Shown: positions 45,385-54,369 of the stretch, one piece after another
How the letters are laid out: each line of letters begins with the position of its first letter
Position numbering within the stretch: position 1 is the first letter of the stretch
NCBI RefSeq assembly: GCF_023555385.1
Contig: NZ_JAJSED010000001.1
Location: forward strand, 2,328,943-2,392,942
DNA length: 64,000 nt
From: Guyparkeria hydrothermalis
Lineage (GTDB): Bacteria; Pseudomonadota; Gammaproteobacteria; Halothiobacillales; Halothiobacillaceae
Direction: 5' to 3'
Notes under the pieces: generated by a model
The model's input: the letters and a program-made list of their open reading frames with translations, nothing else
What the model was told of the DNA's origin: nothing
Database searches by the model: none
Translations under genes and position numbers: made by a program

Positions 45385-46260
45385 ATGGCTATCGATATCG
45401 AGTCATTACGCAGACGACATTGCCAGGAGCTGGTGGGCCACGCCTTCCACTTGCTGGCAGACCCGTCCGATAGAGAGAAAGCCCAGCTGGACGAATGGGT
45501 GGATTTTCTTCTGCAGGAGGGCGATGTCCACCAGTTGATCGAGCGGTTGAAGGCCCGCGGTGACAAGGCCGCCGCCGAGAAGGCTGCTGCCGACAAGGCC
45601 GCCGCGGAGAAAGCCGCTGATGAGAAGGTCGCCGCGGAGAAGGCTGCTGCTGAGAAGGCCGCCGCTGAGAAAGCAGCCGCTGAGAAAGCAGCCGCCGAGA
45701 AGGCGGCCGCTGAAGCGGAGGCATCGGCCCCTGTCGAGGCTCCGGCTCCGGTTGAGGAGCCGGCCCTGGCTGAGGCTCCGGCAGAAGCAGCGGTTCAGGA
45801 AGAAGGCGGGGAGTATGCCGGCTCGGCGGAAATCGTCGATGCACCCCGCGAATTCCAGGCCGGCATGCCCGAGACCATCCTGGTATCGATCGAGAACAAT
45901 GCCTCCTTTACCTGGGAGAACACCGAAGATTGCCCCATCAATGCCTCGTATCACTGGCTGAATGCCGCCGGGGAGATGGAGTGTTTCGACGGCATTCGCA
46001 CGCCGTTGGAAGGCGCGATTGCTCCCGGGGAGCGCGCCGAGGTCGAGGTGCGTGTCGAGCCGCCCTCGGAGCCTGGCGATTACGAGCTGGTCCTGACCAT
46101 GGTCCACGAAGGGGTGACCTGGTTCGAGGAGCAGGGATTCAAGGCGTGCGTGCGCAAGATCCAGGTTGACGAATACAGCGGCTACGGGCTGTCTCGTCAG
46201 GCCCGAGATATCTTCATGTCGCTGAACCGCCGGTCCCAGGTTATGGAGGTGGCTGCCTGA
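45385..46260 (+). CDS. Ig-like domain protein with a KAAAE repeat spacer
   Basis: A 291-residue protein. Residues 1-60 are helical; 61-110 are ten near-perfect pentapeptides KAAAE, predicted to form one long charged helix; 111-145 are Pro/Ala/Glu-rich. Residues about 145-255 form a beta-sandwich of the type appended to many glycosyltransferases (EIVDAPREFQAGMPETILVS, NNASFTWENTEDCPINASYH, PGERAEVEVRVEPPSEPGDY, VHEGVTWFEEQGF). It may bind or position the growing glycan. It has no signal peptide. The stop overlaps the next start (TGATG), coupling it to the triple glycosyltransferase. Confidence 0.7.
   Translation: MAIDIESLRRRHCQELVGHAFHLLADPSDREKAQLDEWVDFLLQEGDVHQLIERLKARGDKAAAEKAAADKAAAEKAADEKVAAEKAAAEKAAAEKAAAEKAAAEKAAAEAEASAPVEAPAPVEEPALAEAPAEAAVQEEGGEYAGSAEIVDAPREFQAGMPETILVSIENNASFTWENTEDCPINASYHWLNAAGEMECFDGIRTPLEGAIAPGERAEVEVRVEPPSEPGDYELVLTMVHEGVTWFEEQGFKACVRKIQVDEYSGYGLSRQARDIFMSLNRRSQVMEVAA
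45565..45714 (+). repeat. Ten tandem 15-bp repeats encoding KAAAE
   Basis: 150 bp made of ten in-frame 15-bp units of the general form AAGGCNGCNGCNGAG, some differing only at wobble positions. Being a multiple of three, gain or loss of units would change helix length without breaking the frame. Confidence 0.9.
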
Positions 46261-49200
46261 TGCGCATCGTGATCGACATGCAGGGTGCACAGACGGAGAG
46301 CCGTTTCCGCGGTATCGGGCGCTACACCCTTTCGCTGACCGAAGCGATTGTCAGAAACCGTGGGCAGCACGAGGTGATCCTGGCCCTGAACGGCCTGTTC
46401 CCGGAGACCATCGAAGGTATCCGGGCGGCCTTCCAGGGTCTGCTTCCCCAGGAAAACATTCGGGTGTGGGAAGCACCCGGCCCGGTTTCCGACAATACAC
46501 CGGACAACACCGAGCGCCGACTGGTGGCCGAGCTGGAACGCGAGGCGTTTCTGGCCAGCCTGCAGCCCGACGTCATCCACGTTCACAGCCTGTTCGAGGG
46601 CTTTGGGGATGATGCCGTGGTCAGCGTTGGTCGCTACGACCGGAAAACGCCGGTCAGCGTGACGCTGCACGACCTGATACCGCTTCTCTATCCGCAGCAG
46701 TATCTGGAGCCCAACGAGGTCTTCGCCAGCTACTACAACAACAAGATCGAGCACCTCAAGCGCGCCTCGCTGTTCCTGTCCATTTCCGAGTCCTCCAGCC
46801 GCGAGGTGGTCGATCACCTGGGCGTGGAACCCCGGCGGGTGTTCAATACCTCGGAGGCCGCCGAGGACCGATTCCGCGAGGTGGGCATCTCGCCGGCCGA
46901 AGCCAAGGCGCTCAAGGCGAAGTTTGGGCTGAAGCGACCGTTCGTCCTCTATACCGGCGGGGCGGATCAGCGCAAGAACCTGCCGCGCCTGATCCGTGCC
47001 TATGCGGCATTGCCCGACAAGATGCGCGCCTCCCATCAGTTGCTGTTCGCCGGGAAGATGCCCGAGGGCGAGATTGGTGACCTGCAGGAGGTTGCAGAGC
47101 ATGCGGGTCTGGGCAGTGACGAGTTGTGCTTCACCGGATTCGTCGCCGACGAGGAGCTGGTTCAGCTGTACAACCTCTGCAAGCTGTACGTCTTTCCCAC
47201 CTGGCACGAAGGTTTCGGCCTGCCGGCACTGGAGGCGATGCAATGCGGCGCGCCCGTGGTGGGGGCGAACACGTCCAGTCTTCCCGAGGTGATCGGCCTG
47301 GAGGAGGCGCTGTTCGATCCAGCGGACGTGGACGACATGTCGGCCAAGATCGCGCAGGCGCTGAAAAACGAGAAGTTCCGGCAGCGGCTCATCGCCCATG
47401 GCCGGCAGCAGGCGAAGAAATTCTCCTGGGAGACGTCGGCCAGGCGCGCCATCGCCGCCTGGGAAGCCCTGCACGCCGGTCGCCGGAAGGAAAGCACCGG
47501 GGAAAACGCCGCGCCGCGGCCTCCGGTGGTCGTCGACGAGGCGCTGGAGAGCGCGATCGTCGAGCAGCTGGATCAACCCAACAAGTTCGTGCTGAGCGAG
47601 ATTGCCAGCAGCCTGGCCGTCAACCAGCAGGCGAGCGTTACCCGTCAGCTGCTTCTGGACGTTTCCGAAATCCGCAACAGCGATGCCGCGACGGGCGTGC
47701 AGCGCGTGGTGCGCAGTTACCTGCAGGGGTTGCTGACGAACCCGCCGGCCGGATTCCATGTGGTGCCGGTCTACGCAACACGCGACGACGGCTATCGCTA
47801 TGCCTGGCAAATGGCGCGTCAATTCGGGGCGGTGTTGCCGGAAGGCCTGAGCCGACAGGCACTGGAAGACCGGGTGCCCGTTCGCTGGCAGCGCGGCGAC
47901 GTCTTCTTCGCACTGGATATGCAGCATCACGTCCAGCTGGCGCATCAGCCGTTCTACCGGCAGTTGCAGGCCGATGGCGTCACGGTCAAGTTCCTGGTCC
48001 ACGACCTGCTGCCCATCCAGCTGGCGGATCTGTTCAAGGACGACGACGCCAAGGACCTGCACGAGCAATGGCTCACCATGGTGGCCGGCACCGATGGGGC
48101 CGTCTGTGTCTCCAAGGCGACGGCGGATGCCTTCGATGAGTGGATCGCCGAGAAAGGCATCTACCGCACGCCCGGCTTCCACATGACCTGGGTGCATAAC
48201 GGCGGCGACCTGGATGGCTCCAAACCCTCCACCGGTATGCCGAAGGATGCGGAAAAGGTGCTGACGAAGATTCGCCAGCGGCCGACCTTCCTGTGTGTGT
48301 CGACCATCGAGCCGCGCAAGGGGCAGGACCAGGTGTTCGATGCGGTCCAGGCGCTCTGGGACCGTGGTCACGACATCAACCTGGTGCTGGTGGGCAAGCA
48401 GGGCTGGAAGGTGGACCAGTTGGCCAAGTCGCTGCGCAAGCACCGGGAGAAAGGCAAGCGCCTGTTCTGGCTGGAGGGCATCAGCGACGAGTACCTGGAG
48501 AAGGTCTACCAGTCCAGCAGTGCCCTGGTGGCCGCCAGTATCAACGAAGGCTTCGGTCTGTCGCTGATCGAGGCGGCGCGGTACGGCGTGCCGATCATCG
48601 CGCGCGACATCCCGGTGTTCCGTGAGGTGGCCGGCTCGAATGCCTTCTACTTCAAGGGGCAGGACGGACAGGTGCTGGCCGACGAGCTGGCCGACTGGCT
48701 GCTGATGAAGGAGGAGCAACCGCAGTCGACCGGGCTCGAGTGGTTGACCTGGGCACAGGCCACCGAGCAGCTCAAGCGCGAGCTGGTCGAGAAGCATCAC
48801 CCCAGGCACCAGCTCCTGGTCGATGTCTCGGAACTGGTCATGCGCGACGCACGCAGCGGCATTCAGCGCGTGGTGCGCAGCATCCTCCGGGAATGGCTGA
48901 ACAATCCGCCGGAAGGCTACCGGGTCGAGCCGGTCTACGCCTCGGTGGAGGAAGGCTATCGCTATGCCAGGCGCTTCACGCGGGACTTCATGGGGTTGCC
49001 GTCAGGGGATCTGGAAGACGAGGTCATCGACTTCGGGCCCGGCGACGTGTTTTTCGGGCTGGACATGCAGCCGCAGGTGCAGATTGCCCAGCAGCCCTTC
49101 TACCAGAAGCTGCGTGGTCATGGCGTGACGGTGAAGTTCCTCCTCCACGACCTGCTGCCGATCAAGATGCCCGAGTTCTTTCCACCCGGCAACGAGGAGG

Positions 49201-49946
49201 GCTTCACTCAGTGGCTCAACTCGATTACCTCCACCGATGGGGTGATCTGTGTCTCGAACACGGTCGCCAACGAGTTGCGTGACTGGGTCGAGGAACAAGG
49301 CCCCCATCGGCAACGGCCGCTGCAGATCGGCTGGTCGCACAACGGCGCGGATATCGACAGCTCGGCACCCAGCCGGGGTATGCCGGACGACGCCCCGCAG
49401 GTGCTGGCCGCGCTGGAGGCTCGGCCCAGCTTCCTGATGGTGGGCACCCTGGAGCCCCGCAAGGGCTACACGGACACCCTCGACGTGTTCGATGCGCTCT
49501 GGGAGCAGGGTCTGGACGCCAACCTGGTAATCGTCGGCAAGATGGGCTGGAAGGTCGAAGCCCTCGCCGAGCGCATCAAGTCGCACCCCGAGTACAACCG
49601 CCGGCTGTTCTGGCTGGAAGGTATCAGTGACGAGTACCTGGAAAAGGTCTACGCCACCTGCGACTGCCTGATTGCCGCCTCCTACGGGGAAGGTTTCGGC
49701 TTGCCGCTTATCGAGGCTGCCCAGCAGCGCATGCCGATCATCGCGCGGGATATCCCGGTTTTCCGCGAAGTGGCCGGAGAGCACGCGACCTACCTCCCGC
49801 GAGACATGAATGTGAAATCGGCGGGCAAGGTGTTCCGCCAATGGCTTGATAACTATCAGAACGGGACCGTGATCACGTCCGGGGCTATGCCGTGGCTGAC
49901 ATGGCGAGAAAGTGCTGATGTGACGATAGAGGAAGTATTGAAGTGA
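46260..49946 (+). CDS. Giant glycosyltransferase with three GT4 modules
   Basis: A 1,228-residue protein containing three GT-B family 4 units. Module 1 (about 1-405): MRIVIDMQGAQTESRFRGIG, YTGGADQRKNLPRLIRAYA, FPTWHEGFGLPALEAMQCG. Module 2 (about 462-835): LLLDVSEIRNSDAATGVQRV, STIEPRKGQDQVFDAVQAL, ASINEGFGLSLIEAARYG. Module 3 (about 850-1228): LLVDVSELVMRDARSGIQRV, GTLEPRKGYTDTLDVFDAL, ASYGEGFGLPLIEAAQQ. Modules 2 and 3 are close paralogues; module 1 is more distant. All three keep the EGFGL donor-site glutamate. It may add three successive sugars or polymerise the repeat unit. The next gene starts in its stop codon (GTGA). Confidence 0.88.
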   Translation: MRIVIDMQGAQTESRFRGIGRYTLSLTEAIVRNRGQHEVILALNGLFPETIEGIRAAFQGLLPQENIRVWEAPGPVSDNTPDNTERRLVAELEREAFLASLQPDVIHVHSLFEGFGDDAVVSVGRYDRKTPVSVTLHDLIPLLYPQQYLEPNEVFASYYNNKIEHLKRASLFLSISESSSREVVDHLGVEPRRVFNTSEAAEDRFREVGISPAEAKALKAKFGLKRPFVLYTGGADQRKNLPRLIRAYAALPDKMRASHQLLFAGKMPEGEIGDLQEVAEHAGLGSDELCFTGFVADEELVQLYNLCKLYVFPTWHEGFGLPALEAMQCGAPVVGANTSSLPEVIGLEEALFDPADVDDMSAKIAQALKNEKFRQRLIAHGRQQAKKFSWETSARRAIAAWEALHAGRRKESTGENAAPRPPVVVDEALESAIVEQLDQPNKFVLSEIASSLAVNQQASVTRQLLLDVSEIRNSDAATGVQRVVRSYLQGLLTNPPAGFHVVPVYATRDDGYRYAWQMARQFGAVLPEGLSRQALEDRVPVRWQRGDVFFALDMQHHVQLAHQPFYRQLQADGVTVKFLVHDLLPIQLADLFKDDDAKDLHEQWLTMVAGTDGAVCVSKATADAFDEWIAEKGIYRTPGFHMTWVHNGGDLDGSKPSTGMPKDAEKVLTKIRQRPTFLCVSTIEPRKGQDQVFDAVQALWDRGHDINLVLVGKQGWKVDQLAKSLRKHREKGKRLFWLEGISDEYLEKVYQSSSALVAASINEGFGLSLIEAARYGVPIIARDIPVFREVAGSNAFYFKGQDGQVLADELADWLLMKEEQPQSTGLEWLTWAQATEQLKRELVEKHHPRHQLLVDVSELVMRDARSGIQRVVRSILREWLNNPPEGYRVEPVYASVEEGYRYARRFTRDFMGLPSGDLEDEVIDFGPGDVFFGLDMQPQVQIAQQPFYQKLRGHGVTVKFLLHDLLPIKMPEFFPPGNEEGFTQWLNSITSTDGVICVSNTVANELRDWVEEQGPHRQRPLQIGWSHNGADIDSSAPSRGMPDDAPQVLAALEARPSFLMVGTLEPRKGYTDTLDVFDALWEQGLDANLVIVGKMGWKVEALAERIKSHPEYNRRLFWLEGISDEYLEKVYATCDCLIAASYGEGFGLPLIEAAQQRMPIIARDIPVFREVAGEHATYLPRDMNVKSAGKVFRQWLDNYQNGTVITSGAMPWLTWRESADVTIEEVLK

Positions 49947-50557
49947 TCATTTCAATTGAAAAAAAGTTCATCTTTATTGCCAATCTGAAAACCGCGTCGA
50001 CGTCTATCGAGTCTGAGTTGAGGCCGCATGGCGACATCGTCGTTAGACGCAGTGAGCTTGGGAAACATCTGCCTTACGCCCAGATCCAGAAGCGTTTCAA
50101 GTGGCTTTTCGATGTCATCGACGAGGGCGAGTTTTTCAAGTTCGGCGTCATCCGTGATCCGGTCGATTATGCGCTCAGCCTTTATAAGTCGCATCGACAC
50201 GAGAAGTTCAAGGACAACCCCCGGCTTTACACCGGCGACATGAGTTTCGATGACTTCATGGAAGTGTGGGTGCCGAATAACAAGGGGCAGCTGCAGCCGC
50301 AGATCGATCGATTTATTGATATCGACGGAAACCTTTCGGTGGATCAGCTGATTGTCTACTCCGATCTGGACAAGAGGTTCCCCGAGGTGATGAAAAAGCT
50401 GGGTATCCCCGAGATTACATTGCCCAGAATGAATGTCAGCCCCGACTTTGAAGTCGAGGTGACTGATTACGCCAAGTCGCGGCTCAAGACGCTGATGGAG
50501 CGTGATTACAAGGCAATCGCCAACGTGAAAGAGGCAATCGCCAACGTGGAAGCGTAA
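49943..50557 (+). CDS. Sulfotransferase-like protein (first of three)
   Basis: A 204-residue protein with the two PAPS-binding signatures of the sulfotransferase superfamily: a 5'-phosphosulfate loop near the N-terminus (FIANLKTASTSIES, residues 10-23) and a 3'-phosphate loop (FKFGVIRDPVDYALSLYKS, about 65-83). It starts with GTG overlapping the TGA of the preceding gene. The target is unknown; position in the capsule operon suggests O-sulfation of the polysaccharide. Confidence 0.75.
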   Translation: MIISIEKKFIFIANLKTASTSIESELRPHGDIVVRRSELGKHLPYAQIQKRFKWLFDVIDEGEFFKFGVIRDPVDYALSLYKSHRHEKFKDNPRLYTGDMSFDDFMEVWVPNNKGQLQPQIDRFIDIDGNLSVDQLIVYSDLDKRFPEVMKKLGIPEITLPRMNVSPDFEVEVTDYAKSRLKTLMERDYKAIANVKEAIANVEA

Positions 50558-50949
50558 GCGGGGATTTCGAGGGCGATTCCGCTGTCAAAGTCGGAGGCTC
50601 GGATCATGCGGTCTTCCTCGATCCGAACGAGGATGTGCCGTGGACAAGTATCCAGCTGCCGGCGGTTTCGCTTTCGATCAGCCCTGGAGTGAGTTCGCCG
50701 ATTCACTCCTGTCCGCGTTCGGCAACATCCGGACCGGCGTTAGTCAACCGCGATGTAACGCGGACATGCCGTCCTGCGGCTGAAACAAGGTCAGCCGCGG
50801 GGTGGGTTTCCCCGTGCAGGCATACCGTCAGATCGAGTTCTCGCTTCGATGTGAGCGATCCCAGAGGCAGTTGCTTTTGGGTAGGGGCGCGCGGGCTGAA
50901 TGCGTTTTTGCATATTTATAAATGAGTATATTAATTCAAGGTGGTTGAT
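50558..50949 (+). other. Intergenic stretch with possible gene remnant
   Basis: 392 bp without a complete gene. Two adjacent plus-strand reading frames each give a protein-like fragment: GDSAVKVGGSDHAVFLDPNE (about 50571-50630) and, in another frame, KYPAAGGFAFDQPWSEFADS (about 50644-50703), as if one gene were broken by a frameshift near 50635. The last 60 bp are AT-rich (ATATTTATAAATGAGTATAT) and may hold the promoter of the next gene. Confidence 0.4.
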
Positions 50950-52041
50950 ATGGTGCATTATCCGGCCGCATTCGCACCGACTGAGCTTTTTGTCGTGTTG
51001 TTGTCGTCGTATTTCGGGAATCAGGAGTCCGAATTCCTGATTATCGTGCCCGACAAGATTTCGGTTTCTCTCCCTGTCGACAAATACGTGCGATCTATCG
51101 GTGGTCGGATCATGACTGCCGGTGAAGCCAAGAAGCTCGACAAGGAGCAGGCTCCAGCCCACCTCTGGGTGCACCCGTTTGGCAAGACACACATCTCCTC
51201 GGTATTGGTCGAGAAGTTCGGCGCCGAATACAGCGTTTACTCCGACGGCATCAAGAACGAGCTCGGTCAGGCCAAGCTGGAAGAGGTGTTCCCGCACTAC
51301 AAGGAACTGCTTTTCTTCGGGTTTGCGTGGAAACGTCCGTTCATAAAGACCGGGACCCCCGTCCGATTCTGCACATTCCACGATATCGATTCGGCGTTCG
51401 ATGCATTGAAGTCGATTGTCGGCGCGAAATTGTCCTTCGATGCAGACGAACTGAAAAAAGACTGGCTGTTTCTCCGGTATTGGGGGCAGGGGCCCGGTGA
51501 ATTCGTCGACGGGCTTGATTATATCGACGTAGTAAAGCGGTATCTGTCCACCGAAGATGCGTCGAGCGTGGTCCTGAAAGGCGATTCCCGAATCATGGCG
51601 TCATCAACCGGTGACGTATTGGCGGGGTTGCAGGACGACTACGACGTGGTCGCCCTTGAGGACCGCGTGGAGTTTATCGAGGCCGATTCGGTCGAGGCCG
51701 ACAAGTTCTTCGCGGAAACCATGATTCCCGACGATTTCTCGGGTCGGCTGCACTGTTTCGACAGTTCCTTGTCGGTGTATGCCGCGGTGGCCACCGATGC
51801 CGACATCCGGTTTCCTCGAGAAGAGCTGATCACCGACGTCTTCGCCAACGAAGGGTTTGCGCGAAACGTTGTCAGCTACGCCGGGCTGTACCGCAGCGTG
51901 TGTGAAAAGATCCGCCAGTTGAAGGATTCCGGTTCTTTCAAAATCGACGCCCCCCTCGTGGTGGAGCGAAAGGAAGGGAGTTTCTTTGTCAGGGAGGCCC
52001 AGAGCCCCACGGATAAAGCAGTGACGATCGAAAATCTCTAA
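50950..52041 (+). CDS. Uncharacterised protein, possibly a polysialyltransferase-like glycosyltransferase
   Basis: A 363-residue protein I cannot assign with confidence. Features: YPAAFAPTELFVVLLSSYFG at the N-terminus, GGRIMTAGEAKK, FGAEYSVYSDGIKNELGQAK near residue 95, KRPFIKTGTPVRFCTFHDID near 130, and DDYDVVALEDRVEFIEADSV. The YSDGIKNE segment and overall layout recall the GT52 / alpha-2,8-polysialyltransferase group, which would fit the CMP-sugar synthetase two genes downstream, but the match is weak. AGGTGG upstream supports the ATG at 50950 over the GTG at 50941. Twelve bp separate it from the aldolase gene. Confidence 0.5.
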   Translation: MVHYPAAFAPTELFVVLLSSYFGNQESEFLIIVPDKISVSLPVDKYVRSIGGRIMTAGEAKKLDKEQAPAHLWVHPFGKTHISSVLVEKFGAEYSVYSDGIKNELGQAKLEEVFPHYKELLFFGFAWKRPFIKTGTPVRFCTFHDIDSAFDALKSIVGAKLSFDADELKKDWLFLRYWGQGPGEFVDGLDYIDVVKRYLSTEDASSVVLKGDSRIMASSTGDVLAGLQDDYDVVALEDRVEFIEADSVEADKFFAETMIPDDFSGRLHCFDSSLSVYAAVATDADIRFPREELITDVFANEGFARNVVSYAGLYRSVCEKIRQLKDSGSFKIDAPLVVERKEGSFFVREAQSPTDKAVTIENL

Positions 52042-52053
52042 CCGGTAGATTCT

Positions 52054-53658
52054 ATGTATTTTCTTGATTGCACTCTCCGTGACGGCGGCTACTACAACAC
52101 CTGGGATTTCTCCACGGATGTGATCCATCAGTACCTCGATGCGATGCAGGCCGCCGGGGTCGACGTGGTGGAGCTGGGCTTCCGGTCGTTGAAGAACAAC
52201 GGGTTCAAGGGCCCCTGCGCCTTCACGACCGACCACTTCATACAGAGCCTCTCGATTCCCGACGGGCTGGCCATCGCGGTCATGGTGAATGCGAGCGAAC
52301 TGGTCGGTGACGTGCCCCAGGACGAAGCGCTGGAGCGGCTGTTCCCGGTCCCGGCGGACGAATCGCCGGTGAACCTGGTGCGCATCGCCTGCCACGTGCA
52401 TGAATTCAAGGCAGCACTGCCGGCGGCTCGCTGGCTCAATGAGCGCGGGTACCGGGCCGCATTCAACCTGATGCAGGTCTCCGATCGCACCGAGGAAGAG
52501 ATCAAGTCACTGGCTCGCGAAGCCAAGGAATATCCCCTCGAAGCGCTCTACTTCGCGGACAGCATGGGGAGCATGACCCCGGGGCAGACCGCGCAAATCA
52601 TCGGCTGGTTGCGCAGCGAGTGGGGCGGAGACCTGGGTGTCCACACGCACGATAACCAGGGTCTGGCGCTCTCCAACACGCTCCGTGCCTTGGACGAGGG
52701 AGTGAACTGGGTCGACTCCACCGTGACCGGCATGGGCCGCGGCCCGGGCAATGCCCGCACGGAAGAACTGGCCGTCGAGATTGCCGAGCGGCGTGGCAAG
52801 TCCGCCAACATGGTGCCGCTGATGTCGCTGCTGCGCGAGTACTTCAAGCCGATGCAGCGCCAGTACGGCTGGGGCACCAATCCGTACTACTACCTGGCCG
52901 GCAAATACGGCATTCACCCCACCTATATCCAGGAGATGCTCAGCGACTCGCGGTACGAGGAAGAAGACGTGCTGGCGGTCATCGAGCACCTGCGCGTGGA
53001 AGGGGGCAAGAAGTTCAGCCTCAACACGCTGGACGCTGCGCGGCATTTTTACGCCGGGGAGCCGAAAGGCCAGTGGACGCCTCGCGAGCGCTTCGAGGGG
53101 CGAGACGTGCTGTTGCTCGGCACCGGGCCGGGCGTGACCCGCCATCGCGACGCCCTGGAGCGCCATATTCGCGAGCACCGGCCGCTGGTCATGGCCCTGA
53201 ACACCCAGGGCGCGATTGATGCCGAGCTGATCGACCTGCGTGTGGCATGTCACCCGGTGCGCCTGCTGGCGGACTGTGATGCACATACCCAGCTGCCGCA
53301 GCCACTGATCACGCCGTATTCGATGCTGCCTGAAAACGTTCAGGCCTCCCTGCGCGAGAAGGACGTACTGGATTTCGGTCTCCAGGTGCAGACCGGCACG
53401 TTCGATTTCTCCGATACCTACTGCGTCGCGCCCACGTCACTGGTCATGGCCTACGCATTCGCCATCGCGGTCAGCGGGCAGGCGAACTGCATCTACATGG
53501 CCGGGTTCGACGGTTATGCGGGCGAAGACCCACGAAACGAAGAGATGAATCGGGTGGTCAAGCAGTACCACGCTTCCGATTCCACCGTTCCCCTCATTGC
53601 GGTTACGCCATCCCGCTATGACGTGGCCAAGAAGAGTATTCACGGACTCATCACATGA
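52054..53658 (+). CDS. DRE-TIM aldolase with an additional C-terminal domain
   Basis: A 534-residue fusion. Residues 1-300 are a DRE-TIM (HMG-CoA lyase / 4-hydroxy-2-oxovalerate aldolase type) barrel: YFLDCTLRDGGYYNTWDF carries the catalytic Arg-Asp, VVELGFRS follows, and LGVHTHDNQGLALSNTLRA provides the metal-binding His-x-His. Residues about 345-534 form a second domain (DVLLLGTGPGVTRHRDALER, YMAGFDGYAG) resembling DUF115-type nucleotide/sugar-binding folds. Such aldolases make or split pyruvate-derived C-C bonds. The ATGA overlap with a CMP-sugar synthetase suggests a ulosonic-type acid as the product, an inference. Confidence 0.8.
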   Translation: MYFLDCTLRDGGYYNTWDFSTDVIHQYLDAMQAAGVDVVELGFRSLKNNGFKGPCAFTTDHFIQSLSIPDGLAIAVMVNASELVGDVPQDEALERLFPVPADESPVNLVRIACHVHEFKAALPAARWLNERGYRAAFNLMQVSDRTEEEIKSLAREAKEYPLEALYFADSMGSMTPGQTAQIIGWLRSEWGGDLGVHTHDNQGLALSNTLRALDEGVNWVDSTVTGMGRGPGNARTEELAVEIAERRGKSANMVPLMSLLREYFKPMQRQYGWGTNPYYYLAGKYGIHPTYIQEMLSDSRYEEEDVLAVIEHLRVEGGKKFSLNTLDAARHFYAGEPKGQWTPRERFEGRDVLLLGTGPGVTRHRDALERHIREHRPLVMALNTQGAIDAELIDLRVACHPVRLLADCDAHTQLPQPLITPYSMLPENVQASLREKDVLDFGLQVQTGTFDFSDTYCVAPTSLVMAYAFAIAVSGQANCIYMAGFDGYAGEDPRNEEMNRVVKQYHASDSTVPLIAVTPSRYDVAKKSIHGLIT

Positions 53659-54347
53659 CAGACAAAGTTACCTGCTTCCTGCCCTGCCGAGCGGGCAGCC
53701 AACGCGTCACGCGCAAGAACATCAAGCCCTTCGCCGGGTTCGAGTTCGGTCTGATCGAAGTGAAGCTTCGACAGCTGCTGGCTGCCGATGCGATCGATGA
53801 AGTGGTCCTGACCACCAACGATGACGACATTCTTGCCTTCGGCGAGTCGCTGAACGAACCGCGCCTGCGGTTGCACAAGCGCATCGAGGCCCTGTCATCG
53901 AGCAAGACCAGCACGGACCAGTTGGTCGGCCACGCGCTCGACCTGATTCCGGAGGGCCACATCCTCTGGACGCACGTGACGTCTCCCTTCATTACCGAAG
54001 AACACTACGACCGGATCATCCGGTCCTATCGGGACCAGCTGGAGCGGGGTTACGACTCGCTCATGACGACGACCTCGATTCACGGTTTTCTTTGGCAGTA
54101 CGAAAGGCCCATCAATTACGACCGTGATGTCGAGAAATGGCCCCGGACCCAGACGTTGCCGGCCGTTCACGAGGTGAACAGCGGCGTCTTCCTGGCATCC
54201 GCGGACATTTATCGGGATCTCGCGGACCGGATCGGTGACAAGCCTTATCTGTATGAACTGGACAAATTTACCAGCCACGACATCGACTGGCCCGAAGACT
54301 TTGCGGTGGCCGAGTGTCTGGTGGAAAAAGATCTCATCAAAATTTAG
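53655..54347 (+). CDS. Acylneuraminate/Kdo-type cytidylyltransferase
   Basis: A 230-residue member of the CMP-sugar synthetase family. The CTP-binding loop is CFLPCRAGSQRVTRKNIKPF (residues 7-26); DEVVLTTNDDDILAFGE, HILWTHVTSPFITEEHYDRI and the EVNSGVFLASADIY segment follow. It would activate an acidic (ulosonic or sialic-like) sugar as a CMP derivative. Specificity cannot be read. It is translationally coupled to the aldolase gene. Confidence 0.85.
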   Translation: MTDKVTCFLPCRAGSQRVTRKNIKPFAGFEFGLIEVKLRQLLAADAIDEVVLTTNDDDILAFGESLNEPRLRLHKRIEALSSSKTSTDQLVGHALDLIPEGHILWTHVTSPFITEEHYDRIIRSYRDQLERGYDSLMTTTSIHGFLWQYERPINYDRDVEKWPRTQTLPAVHEVNSGVFLASADIYRDLADRIGDKPYLYELDKFTSHDIDWPEDFAVAECLVEKDLIKI

Positions 54348-54369
54348 TTACGGGTCTGAGGGCAATGGC

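Noticed and set aside
46197..48809. 870-codon open frame antisense to the triple glycosyltransferase
   Set aside because: Shadow of a gene with clear GT4 motifs; no start signal or domain.
50791..51381. 196-codon minus-strand frame
   Set aside because: Antisense to the start of the 50950 gene, which has a good ribosome-binding site and is coupled to downstream genes.
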